Source of the DNA: Bacillus subtilis subsp. subtilis
Lineage (GTDB): Bacteria; Pseudomonadota; Gammaproteobacteria; Xanthomonadales; Xanthomonadaceae
Assembly: GCA_021733645.1 (NCBI GenBank)
Contig: JAHREJ010000010.1
Coordinates: forward strand, 1 to 64,000
Direction: 5' to 3'
DNA: 64,000 nucleotides
Shown: positions 35,222 to 42,633 of the stretch, piece after piece
How the letters are laid out: each line of letters starts with the position of its first letter
Numbering within the stretch: position 1 is the first letter of the stretch
The notes under the pieces: model-generated
Told to the model about the DNA's origin: nothing
Database searches by the model: none
What the model saw: only the letters and a program-made list of their open reading frames with translations
Translations under genes and position numbers: made by a program

Positions 35222-35865
35222 GCGACGAGATCGAGGTCGACGGCGAATCCGGCGCCCCGATCTGGGCCGCCTTCGGCGACCTGATGTCGGTGCTGCTGGG
35301 CGCGTTCGTGCTCATCCTGGTTGGCGTGGTGGCGTTGCAGCTGGAACTGTCCACGCGGCTGGACCACGAGGTCAAGCAGCGCCAGGCCGAAGCGGCACGG
35401 CGCAAGACCCTGGAGCAGGCACTGGCGGTGCCGCTGGCGGCTGGCCGGGTGACGCTGGTGGATGGCCGCATCGGCATCCGTGGCAGCGTGCTGTTCGCGC
35501 TCAACTCCGACCAGTTGCAGCCCGAGGGTCGCGAACTGCTCAAAAGCCTGGCTGCCCCGTTGGCCGAGTATCTTTCTTCGCGCGAGGAAATCCTGATGGT
35601 CAGTGGATTCACCGATGACCGTCAGGTGCGCGAAGGCAACCGCCAGTTTGCCGACAACTGGGCGCTGTCGGCCGAACGCGCGCTCACCGTAACCCGGGCA
35701 TTGATCGCCGAAGGCGTGCCGGCCTCGGCGGTCTTCGCCGCCGCCTTCGGGGCCGAGCAGCCGGTCGGCTCCAATGCCGATGAAGACGGCCGTGCACGCA
35801 ACCGCCGTGTCGAAATGGCGCCGATTCCGCGCCCCAAACCGGCCAGGGCCAGCGATGCCCCGTAA
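35218..35865 (+). CDS. MotB/ZorB-like OmpA-domain protein
   Basis: A 215-residue single-pass inner-membrane protein. The N-terminal helix (WAAFGDLMSVLLGAFVLILV, Asp21) places an Asp at its start, as in MotB, where the equivalent Asp carries the ion. A short coiled segment follows, then an OmpA-type peptidoglycan-binding domain (~75-205) with GSVLFALNSDQL, VSGFTDD, NWALSAERALTV and NRRVEM. It would anchor the complex to the cell wall and form the ion path with the four-helix partner. It overlaps both neighbours (by 4 and 11 bases). Confidence 0.85.
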   Translation: MSDEIEVDGESGAPIWAAFGDLMSVLLGAFVLILVGVVALQLELSTRLDHEVKQRQAEAARRKTLEQALAVPLAAGRVTLVDGRIGIRGSVLFALNSDQLQPEGRELLKSLAAPLAEYLSSREEILMVSGFTDDRQVREGNRQFADNWALSAERALTVTRALIAEGVPASAVFAAAFGAEQPVGSNADEDGRARNRRVEMAPIPRPKPARASDAP

Positions 35866-36493
35866 GCCGGCCGATCCCGCTGCACGCCTGGCCGACTGGC
35901 GCAAACGCCAGCTGGATCGCCATGACCCGGTTGCCTTTGCCGTCATGGAAGCGCTGCAGGCACGCGCCGCGCACTACGAAGGACCGGCACGCCAGGTGCT
36001 GGAGCAGCGCCTGGCAGCGCGCATGGCGGCCTACGGCAGCCGGCTGCCGCGTGCGCGCACAACCGATCCAGACCCGGCTTCCCGTTGCGTGACGCCATTG
36101 GCCACGCTGGTGGCCGAACTGGCCCAGCGCCCGCCTGCACGACGCGTTGCCGGCGGCGACGGCGACGGCGACACCTCGCAGATACTGGCCGCCTACCCCT
36201 CCCTTTCTGCCCTGGGCGAGTTCCGCGCCCTGTGGGCCAGCGTGCGCAGCCGCGGCCAGGTGCGCCAATCGCTGGCCGCCACGCCCAGCGACGGTGGCCC
36301 CCTCAATTCTGCGGTGCTGGTGCACCGGGCCATGTCGTTCATGGGTGAGGTGTCGCCTGGCTACCTGAAACACTGCCTGGCCTATCTGGACAACCTGTCC
36401 TGGCTGGAGCAGCTGCAGCCGCGCGCTACTGCGCCGGCCAAGGATGTGGGGCGCATCGCCAAGCCGCGTCGGACCCGCCCGGCCAGGAGTTGA
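35855..36493 (+). CDS. DUF2894-family protein, last gene of the motor operon
   Basis: A 212-residue soluble, helix-rich protein of the DUF2894 type, function unknown. Recognisable stretches are RLADWRKRQLDRHDPVAF, SLSALGEFRALWASVRSR and LNSAVLVHRAMSFMGEVSP, and the tail is strongly basic (KPRRTRPARS), which could bind nucleic acid or acidic partners. No membrane helix or enzyme motif is seen. It overlaps the MotB-like gene by 11 bases, so the four genes form one translational unit. Confidence 0.75.
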   Translation: MPRKPADPAARLADWRKRQLDRHDPVAFAVMEALQARAAHYEGPARQVLEQRLAARMAAYGSRLPRARTTDPDPASRCVTPLATLVAELAQRPPARRVAGGDGDGDTSQILAAYPSLSALGEFRALWASVRSRGQVRQSLAATPSDGGPLNSAVLVHRAMSFMGEVSPGYLKHCLAYLDNLSWLEQLQPRATAPAKDVGRIAKPRRTRPARS

Positions 36494-36525
36494 GCCCGGC
36501 GCTGCGGCGCGCCCGGCCATGCAGG

Positions 36526-36543
36526 GCTATACCAAGGTATAGC
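36526..36543. promoter_or_regulatory. perfect palindrome upstream of the magnesium operon
   Basis: GCTATACC and GGTATAGC flank AA in a perfect 8-bp inverted repeat, 33 bp after the DUF2894 stop and in front of the mgtA leader. The ACC..GGT core resembles boxes of FixJ-family regulators such as StyR/TodT, and a FixJ-type regulator is encoded 5 kb downstream. That link is inference. Confidence 0.5.
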
Positions 36544-36653
36544 GGCGCTAACCCACGGGCATCTAGGACGGCGCGCGCGATGCAGGGACAATGCGCGCAT
36601 CGGTTCGGCGCAACGCGTCGTACCGGCCTGATGTTCCGCTACCGGATATGACG

Positions 36654-36746
36654 ATGGACCCCGATCCTGCCGGGCGCCACGCGCGCCGCACCGCACCCCT
36701 GCCCTGTTCCACCCCGGCGTCCGGCCGGCGGCGTCCGCGCGACTGA
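36654..36746 (+). CDS. mgtL-like leader peptide upstream of mgtA
   Basis: A 30-codon open frame starting MDPDP, followed further on by APLP and GRRRPRD. The Salmonella mgtA leader peptide MgtL also begins MDPDP and then has PLP and RRR in that order. Acidic-residue/proline runs at the N-terminus are known to destabilise ribosomes when magnesium is low, and proline codons allow sensing of proline supply. A GGA lies seven bases before this ATG; a start two codons earlier (36648) is also possible. It is followed by a hairpin that covers the next gene's ribosome-binding site. The resemblance is short, but motif order and position both fit. Confidence 0.6.
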   Translation: MDPDPAGRHARRTAPLPCSTPASGRRRPRD

Positions 36747-36755
36747 GTCCCGGGG

Positions 36756-36784
36756 AGCCGGCGGGCGCTGCCTGCCCGGAGGCT
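36756..36784 (+). promoter_or_regulatory. hairpin sequestering the ribosome-binding site of the 99-residue ORF
   Basis: AGCC (36756-36759) pairs with GGCT (36781-36784) and GGGC (36763-36766) pairs with GCCC (36774-36777) around a small internal loop. The GGAGG ribosome-binding site (36778-36782) is in the right arm. It starts 10 bases after the leader ORF's stop, where leader-controlled refolding would act. Confidence 0.5.
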
Positions 36785-36789
36785 TTCCG

Positions 36790-37089
36790 ATGCACTACAA
36801 AATCCTCTACATCACCCTGCGCCGCCTGATTGGCGAGCGCGACGTGGCCGCCCTGCGCAGCCAGTTGCTGCAGCACGGCGCCCCCCTGTTTGCCCGTGCA
36901 CTCGCGCTGGGGTCGGAGCGGGTCATCGCCGATGCGTTGAGCCTGCTGCCCATCGCCGAGCGCATCAGCGTGCTGCGTCATCTGCCCGCCACCCTCCGCG
37001 AGGCGATGAAGCCGCTGTGCCAGCACAACGGCCCCCGCTGCCAGCCCCCGGCCTGGTCGCTGCCAGCGGCCCGCGCCCACCACGCCTGA
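36790..37089 (+). CDS. small protein upstream of mgtA
   Basis: A 99-residue protein with a strong GGAGG site seven bases before the ATG. Residues ~20-75 are helical, and the stretch ALSLLPIAERISVLRHLP resembles the repeated helices of MgtE N-terminal domains, which sense magnesium. The last ~20 residues are Pro/Ala/His-rich and probably disordered. It lies between the leader ORF and mgtA, 99 bp before mgtA. It could be a regulatory subunit for the transporter or a second leader; I do not recognise a named family. Confidence 0.55.
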   Translation: MHYKILYITLRRLIGERDVAALRSQLLQHGAPLFARALALGSERVIADALSLLPIAERISVLRHLPATLREAMKPLCQHNGPRCQPPAWSLPAARAHHA

Positions 37090-37188
37090 CCCAGCTGGTG
37101 CCGCCGCGTCTGCACCTGGCCTGTCCATGTCTACCTCCCCGTCGCTGCCGCCGCACGCGGCACCGATCGTCATTCCAAGGAGTTGCCC

Positions 37189-39948
37189 ATGACCCTGCTC
37201 AACGCATGGTTCGATGCCTTCCTGCGCAGCCGCCGTGCCGCCAGCCTGTTCCGTCGCCGCGCCCTGCCCGAGGCCGGCATTGGCCGCGGCGCCGCAACGG
37301 CGGTGCCGGTGGACTTCAGCGCTGCGCTGCTGCGGTTGGCGCACGTGCCGCTGGGCGCTGCGCTGGCCGCACTCGATTCGCATCCCGACGGGCTCAGTGC
37401 GCACGAAGCCAGCGAACGGCTGCAGCGGCTGGGCCCCAATGAAATCGATCACGAAAAGCCGCTGCCGTGGTGGCGCCACCTGTGGCAGTGCTATCGCAAC
37501 TCGTTCAATCTGCTGCTCAGTCTGCTGGCGGCGGTGTCCTGGTTCACCGACGACCTGAAGGCCACCGTGGTGATCGGCACCATGGTGGTGCTGTCCACGC
37601 TGATCCGTTTCATCCAGGAGGGCCGCTCCAACCGTGCCGCCGAGCGGCTCAAGGCACTGGTGGGCAACAACGCGCGGGTGCTGCGCCGCGCCCCGGGCAG
37701 CGAAGCGGCCGACGTGGCCGACCTGTACTTCGGCGCGCACCTGCACAGCCGCCGGCCGGCCCAGCAGCGCTCGCTGCCGATCCGCGAGCTGGTGCCGGGC
37801 GACCACATCGTGCTGTCGGCAGGCGACATGATTCCGGCCGATTGCCGCGTGCTCGGCGCCAAGGACCTGTTCGTGGCGCAGGCCGCGATGACCGGCGAAT
37901 CGCTGCCGCTGGAAAAGTTCGCCGAGCCTGATCCGCGCCAGGCCAACCTGCTGGAGCAGCCCAATCTGCTGTTCATGGGCACCAATGTGGTGTCCGGCAC
38001 CGCCACTGCCGTGGTGCTGGCCACCGGCAACCGCACCTGCTTTGGCACCATCGCCCAGCGCAGCACTGCCACCGAACGTGCCCCCACCGCCTTCCAGGCC
38101 GGGGTCAACAGCGTGAGCTGGTTGCTGATCCGCTTCGCGCTGGTGATGGTGCCGTTCGTGCTGCTGATCAATGGCATGACCAAGGGCGACTGGACCGAGG
38201 CCTTCCTGTTCGCGTTGTCGGTGGCGGTCGGGCTGACGCCGGAGATGCTGCCGATGATCGTCACCTCCACCCTGGCCAAGGGCGCGGTGTTGTTGTCGCG
38301 GCGCAAGGTGATCGTCAAGCGGCTGGATGCCATCCAGAACTTCGGCGCGATGGAGGTGCTGTGCACCGACAAGACCGGCACGCTCACCCAGGACCGCATC
38401 GCGCTGGAGCGGCATACCGATGTGTACGGCAACGACTCGCAGGACGTGCTGGCCTTCGCCTACCTCAACAGCCACTTCCAGACCGGGCTGACCAACCTGC
38501 TCGATCGCGCCGTGCTGGAACACGTGGAGCTGCAGACCGAACTGCGCCTGGCCCAGGATTACCACAAGGTCGATGAGATTCCGTTCGATTTCGAGCGTCG
38601 CCGCATGTCCGTGGTGGTCTCCGAGCGCGGCGACCACCATGAGCTGATCTGCAAAGGGGCCGTGGAAGAAATGCTGGCGGTGTGCACCCGGGTGCGCGAA
38701 GACGGCCACGACCTGCTGCTGGATCCGCAGCGGCTGGCCCGCGTGCGCCAGACCACCGAGGAACTCAACGAACAGGGGCTGCGCGTGGTTGCGGTGGCCA
38801 TGAAGGAGACCCCGGCCACCCAGCAGGTGTATTCCCAGGCCGACGAGCATGGCTTGACCCTGCTTGGCTATGTGGCTTTCCTCGACCCGCCCAAGGAATC
38901 GACGGCACAGGCCCTGCAGGCACTGGCCGGGCTTGGGGTGGAGGTCAAGGTGTTCACCGGCGACAACGAGCTGGTCACCGCGCGGGTCTGTGCGCAGGTG
39001 GGGCTGCAGGCCGACACCATCGTGACCGGGCCGCAGATCGAACGCATGGACGATGCCGCGGTGGCCGACGCGCTCACCCGGCACCGGGTGTTCGCCCGGC
39101 TGACCCCGTTGCACAAGGAGCGGCTGGTGCGGGCGCTGCGTGCACAGGGCAAGGTGGTGGGTTTCCTGGGCGATGGCATCAACGACGCACCGGCGCTGCG
39201 CGCGGCCGACATCGGCATCAGCGTGGACAGCGCGGTGGATATCGCCAAGGAAGCGGCTGACATCATCCTGCTGGAGAAGAGCCTGATGGTGCTTGAAGAA
39301 GGCGTCATCCAGGGCCGGCGCACCTTCAGCAACATGCTCAAGTACATCCGCATGACCGCCAGCTCCAACTTCGGCAATGTGTTTTCGGTGCTGGTGGCCT
39401 CGGCATTCCTGCCGTTCCTGCCGATGCTGCCGCTGCAGCTGCTGGTGCAGAACCTGCTGTACGACATCTCGCAGATTGCCATTCCCTTCGACAACGTGGA
39501 CGAGGAACTGGTGCGCCGGCCGCTGAAGTGGAACCCGGCCGACATTGGCCGCTTCATGGTGTTCTTCGGGCCGATCAGTTCGATTTTCGACCTGAGCTGC
39601 TTTGCACTGATGTGGTACGTGTTCGATGCGCGCACCGTGGCCGACCAGAGCCTGTTCCAATCGGGTTGGTTCGTGGTGGGCCTGCTGACCCAGACCCTGA
39701 TCGTGCACATGATCCGCACCCCGAAGGTGCCGTTCGTGCAGAGCATCGCCGCGCCGCCGCTGCTGGTGATGACCGGGCTGATCATGACAGTGGGCGTTGT
39801 CCTGCCGATGAGTCCGCTGGCAGGCTACTTCAAGCTGCAGGCGCTGCCGCCGGGCTACTGGCCGTTCCTGGTGGCCATTCTGTTCGGCTACGCGGTGCTG
39901 ACCACGTTGTTGAAGAAGGTCTACATCCGCCGCTACGGCTGGCAGTAA
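37189..39948 (+). CDS. mgtA: magnesium-translocating P-type ATPase
   Basis: A 919-residue inner-membrane P3B-type ATPase that imports Mg2+. The actuator motif MTGESLPLEKF, the phosphorylation site CTDKTGTLTQDR with Asp394, the nucleotide-binding region and the hinge motif GDGINDAPALR are intact. Ten membrane helices are expected, with VGLTPEMLPMIV in the transport helix 4. The ATG at 37189 follows an AAGGAG site. Expression is probably controlled by the leader ORF and hairpin upstream, and mgtC follows 30 bp downstream. Confidence 0.95.
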   Translation: MTLLNAWFDAFLRSRRAASLFRRRALPEAGIGRGAATAVPVDFSAALLRLAHVPLGAALAALDSHPDGLSAHEASERLQRLGPNEIDHEKPLPWWRHLWQCYRNSFNLLLSLLAAVSWFTDDLKATVVIGTMVVLSTLIRFIQEGRSNRAAERLKALVGNNARVLRRAPGSEAADVADLYFGAHLHSRRPAQQRSLPIRELVPGDHIVLSAGDMIPADCRVLGAKDLFVAQAAMTGESLPLEKFAEPDPRQANLLEQPNLLFMGTNVVSGTATAVVLATGNRTCFGTIAQRSTATERAPTAFQAGVNSVSWLLIRFALVMVPFVLLINGMTKGDWTEAFLFALSVAVGLTPEMLPMIVTSTLAKGAVLLSRRKVIVKRLDAIQNFGAMEVLCTDKTGTLTQDRIALERHTDVYGNDSQDVLAFAYLNSHFQTGLTNLLDRAVLEHVELQTELRLAQDYHKVDEIPFDFERRRMSVVVSERGDHHELICKGAVEEMLAVCTRVREDGHDLLLDPQRLARVRQTTEELNEQGLRVVAVAMKETPATQQVYSQADEHGLTLLGYVAFLDPPKESTAQALQALAGLGVEVKVFTGDNELVTARVCAQVGLQADTIVTGPQIERMDDAAVADALTRHRVFARLTPLHKERLVRALRAQGKVVGFLGDGINDAPALRAADIGISVDSAVDIAKEAADIILLEKSLMVLEEGVIQGRRTFSNMLKYIRMTASSNFGNVFSVLVASAFLPFLPMLPLQLLVQNLLYDISQIAIPFDNVDEELVRRPLKWNPADIGRFMVFFGPISSIFDLSCFALMWYVFDARTVADQSLFQSGWFVVGLLTQTLIVHMIRTPKVPFVQSIAAPPLLVMTGLIMTVGVVLPMSPLAGYFKLQALPPGYWPFLVAILFGYAVLTTLLKKVYIRRYGWQ

Positions 39949-39978
39949 ACGCCCACGGGCGCGCACACGGAGCATCGC

Positions 39979-40716
39979 ATGGACTTCAACCCGCACCTGC
40001 CGGCCTTCAACGCCGGCGCTACGATCAGTACGTTGATCAGCCTGAGCACCGCGTTCGTGCTGGGCGCGGCGATCGGCCTGGAGCGGCAGCTCCGCCAGCG
40101 CACGGCCGGGCTGCGCACCAACACGCTGGTGGCCGTGGGCGCGGCGGTGTTCGTCGACCTGGCCGTCCGCTTCCACGATCTGTACGGCGGGCCCCCATCG
40201 CCGCTGCATGTGGTGGCCTACGTGATTTCCGGGGTGGGCTTCCTGGGTGCCGGCGTCATCATGAAAGACGGCGCGCAGGTATCGGGCCTGAACACCGCGG
40301 CCACGCTGTGGGGGTCCGCTGCGGTGGGTGCCTGCGCCGGCATCAAGCTGCTGCCCGAGGCCCTGCTGGCCGCGTTGTTCGTGCTGGCCGCCAATACCCT
40401 GTTGCGCCCGGTGGTCAACCGGATCCAGCGCCAGCCGATCCAGGAAGCCTTCAGCGAGGCCACCTATGCGGTCACGGTGGTCTGCCTGCGCGACCATCAG
40501 GCCGACGTGCTGGACCGGCTGCTGATGCGGCTGGAACAGGCGCATTACCCGGTGCGCGCGGTGGAGCCGCGCCCGTTCGGCGACCGCGATGTCGAGATCG
40601 AAGCGGTGTTGTATGCCACCGCCGTGGATGCCGATGAACTGGATGCCGTTCTGGCCAGCCTGTCGACGACGCCCGGCGTGCTGCAGGCCTTCTGGAATGC
40701 CACCCTGGAAGACTGA
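39979..40716 (+). CDS. mgtC: MgtC/SapB-family membrane protein
   Basis: A 245-residue inner-membrane protein with four to five N-terminal helices (AAIGLERQLRQRTAGLRTN, ISGVGFLGAGVIMKDG and LNTAATLWGSAAVGACAG are family signatures) and a C-terminal ACT-like cytoplasmic domain (~150-245). MgtC proteins help growth at low magnesium, in part by restraining the ATP synthase. It has a GGAG site and follows mgtA by 30 bp, forming an mgtA-mgtC operon. Confidence 0.92.
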   Translation: MDFNPHLPAFNAGATISTLISLSTAFVLGAAIGLERQLRQRTAGLRTNTLVAVGAAVFVDLAVRFHDLYGGPPSPLHVVAYVISGVGFLGAGVIMKDGAQVSGLNTAATLWGSAAVGACAGIKLLPEALLAALFVLAANTLLRPVVNRIQRQPIQEAFSEATYAVTVVCLRDHQADVLDRLLMRLEQAHYPVRAVEPRPFGDRDVEIEAVLYATAVDADELDAVLASLSTTPGVLQAFWNATLED

Positions 40717-40800
40717 CCGCAGCCGGCCGCGGTGCCGGTGCTATGCTCGGCCGCGTCCCTACCCGCGGCAGGGGTCCACGTAATGCTGGGAGCCGTTCCG

Positions 40801-41859
40801 ATGTCACCGTTGCCTTCGCGCCGTACCTTTGCCCTGATCGTGCTGGGCGCGGTGATGGCCGCGATCTTCGCCGCCGATACGCTGACCGATTACGCCGTGG
40901 CCGCCGCCTGCTTCTACGCGGCGGTGATCCTGGCGGCCTCGCGCATCCTGCCCGCGCGTGGGCTGGTGCTGCTGGCAGCCATCTGCATCGCGCTGACTGC
41001 CGTGAGCTTCTTCCTGACCCGCTTCGGCACCTACCGGATCGGCCTGGTCAATTCGGCCATCGGCATGCTGGTGATCGGTATCACCACCTATCTGGCACTG
41101 AAGATGGAAGCGGCCAAGGCCGCCGTGCAGGAGGCCCAGGCACGTCTGTTGCGGGTCGCGCGCGCCTCCACCGTGGGCGAGTTGACCACGTCGATCGCCC
41201 ACGAGGTCAACCAACCGCTGGCGGCGATCGCCAGCAGCGCCGAAGCCAGCCAGCGCTGGCTGGCCCAGGACCCGCCGAACGTGGACAAGGCCCGCCAGAC
41301 CCTGGCCCGCATCCTTGCCGATGCGCACCGCGCCAGCGATGTGATCGCGCGTATTCGCGGGCTCACCCAGGGTGCCAGCCCGGAACGGCGCGGCTTCGAT
41401 CTCAACCAGGCGGCGCTGGAAATGCTGGCGCTGTCGCGCAGCGAGCTGGAACAGCATGCGGTGCAGGTGACCACCCAGTTCGACGACGCGCTGCCGCCGG
41501 TGTCCGGCGACCGCGTGCAGGTGCAGCAGGTGCTGGGCAACCTGATCCTCAACGCGGTGGATGCGATGGCCAGCGTGCCCGCCGGCGAGCGTCGGCTGGT
41601 GCTGCACAGCGCCCGGCTGGATGCCACGCGGGTGGTATTGAGCGTGCGCGACCACGGCGGCGGACTGCCGCTGGACGCGCCCGAGCGCGTGTTCGATGCG
41701 TTCTGGACCACCAAGTCCGGCGGCCTGGGGCTGGGCCTGAGCCTGAGCCGCAGCATCCTGGAAGCGCACGGCGGCTGCATCCGCGCCGAACCGGCCGAGG
41801 GCGGTGGTGCGCGTTTCGTGTTTGAGCTGCCGGTCCACGACGAGGCCGCGCATGGCTAG
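40801..41859 (+). CDS. membrane sensor histidine kinase (FixL/NtrB-like)
   Basis: A 352-residue kinase with an N-terminal region of about four membrane helices (residues ~8-100) and no large periplasmic loop. A coiled segment leads to the H-box SIAHEVNQPLAAIA with His134, a variant typical of kinases that pair with FixJ-type regulators. The ATPase domain has NLILNAVDAM, DHGGGLP and GGLGLGLSLS. The start at 40801 is preceded by GGGAG; an ATG at 40783 is less likely. It overlaps the regulator gene by 8 bases. Its place after mgtC suggests a role in magnesium or envelope sensing, by inference only. Confidence 0.85.
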   Translation: MSPLPSRRTFALIVLGAVMAAIFAADTLTDYAVAAACFYAAVILAASRILPARGLVLLAAICIALTAVSFFLTRFGTYRIGLVNSAIGMLVIGITTYLALKMEAAKAAVQEAQARLLRVARASTVGELTTSIAHEVNQPLAAIASSAEASQRWLAQDPPNVDKARQTLARILADAHRASDVIARIRGLTQGASPERRGFDLNQAALEMLALSRSELEQHAVQVTTQFDDALPPVSGDRVQVQQVLGNLILNAVDAMASVPAGERRLVLHSARLDATRVVLSVRDHGGGLPLDAPERVFDAFWTTKSGGLGLGLSLSRSILEAHGGCIRAEPAEGGGARFVFELPVHDEAAHG

Positions 41860-42487
41860 GCCCCCGACTCCCGCCGCCGAACCTTCCCCCATCGTCTACG
41901 TGGTTGACGACGATCATTCCGTGCGTGCCGCGCTGGAAGACCTGCTGGCCTCGATGGGCCTGCAGGTGCGAGCCTTCGACTCCATCGCCGCGTTCCTGCA
42001 GCATCCCCGCCCGGCAGCGCCGGCCTGCCTGGTCCTGGATGTGCGCATGCCCGGCCAGAGCGGGCTGGAATTCCACCGGCAGATGGCCAGCCACGGCCTG
42101 CACCTGCCGGTGGTGTTCATCACCGGGCACGGCGATATCGCGATGGGCGTGGCGGCCATGAAGGAAGGCGCCATCGAGTTCCTGACCAAGCCGTTCCGCG
42201 ACCAGGAACTGTTGGATGCCATCCACGTCGGCATCGAGCGTGATCGCCTGCGCCGCCGCGATGAAGAAGTGGTGGAGGTACTGCGGCAACGCTGGGCGGC
42301 GCTCACCAGCGGCGAGCGCGACGTGGTGGACGGGGTGGTGCGGGGCCGTCTCAACAAGCAGATCGCCGCCGAACTGGGGGTCAGCGAAATCACGGTGAAG
42401 GTCCGCCGCGCCAACGTGATGCGCAAGATGCAGGCGCGCACCCTGGTGGACCTGGTGCGCATTTACGACCGGCTGGGCGCCGGCTGA
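41852..42487 (+). CDS. FixJ-family response regulator
   Basis: A 211-residue regulator. The receiver domain has VDDDHSVR, phospho-acceptor Asp63 in LDVRMPG, the FITGHGDI switch region and Lys in FLTKPFR, all typical of FixJ. The C-terminal LuxR-type helix-turn-helix includes GRLNKQIAAELGVSEITVKV. Its ATG overlaps the kinase stop by 8 bases, so they form a pair. A palindrome resembling FixJ-type boxes lies upstream of the mgt leader (36526-36543) and is a candidate target. Confidence 0.88.
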   Translation: MARPPTPAAEPSPIVYVVDDDHSVRAALEDLLASMGLQVRAFDSIAAFLQHPRPAAPACLVLDVRMPGQSGLEFHRQMASHGLHLPVVFITGHGDIAMGVAAMKEGAIEFLTKPFRDQELLDAIHVGIERDRLRRRDEEVVEVLRQRWAALTSGERDVVDGVVRGRLNKQIAAELGVSEITVKVRRANVMRKMQARTLVDLVRIYDRLGAG

Positions 42488-42497
42488 CCCCGCCGCC

Positions 42498-42514
42498 GCG
42501 GGCGTGATGCCCGC
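42498..42514 (+). terminator. hairpin after the two-component operon
   Basis: GCGGGC and GCCCGC pair across five bases, 11 bases after the regulator stop. No T-run follows. Confidence 0.4.
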
Positions 42515-42633
42515 CGGGAAGACACAGATAAGCAATCGGCATCAGCGCCGGTGCGGCGCCACGGCTGGCACTTCCTAGAATGCGCCAAGGCCGCTGCGGC
42601 TGCCCGCCTCCCTTCCTGCCGTGGATGTCATCG

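Noticed and set aside
32260..36493. Calling the motor operon a Zorya defence system outright
   Set aside because: The core resembles ZorAB, but no ZorC, ZorD or ZorE-like effector is visible, and the flanking proteins belong to other families.
36741..36784. Possible TPP or M-box riboswitch because of CTGAG and GGGGAGCC before mgtA
   Set aside because: The other conserved TPP and M-box elements are missing; the leader ORF plus a simple hairpin explains the region better.
36382..40545. A 1387-residue open frame on the minus strand opposite DUF2894, mgtA and mgtC
   Set aside because: It is His/Gln/Arg-rich low-complexity translation, typical of the antisense of GC-rich genes, and covers well-supported genes.
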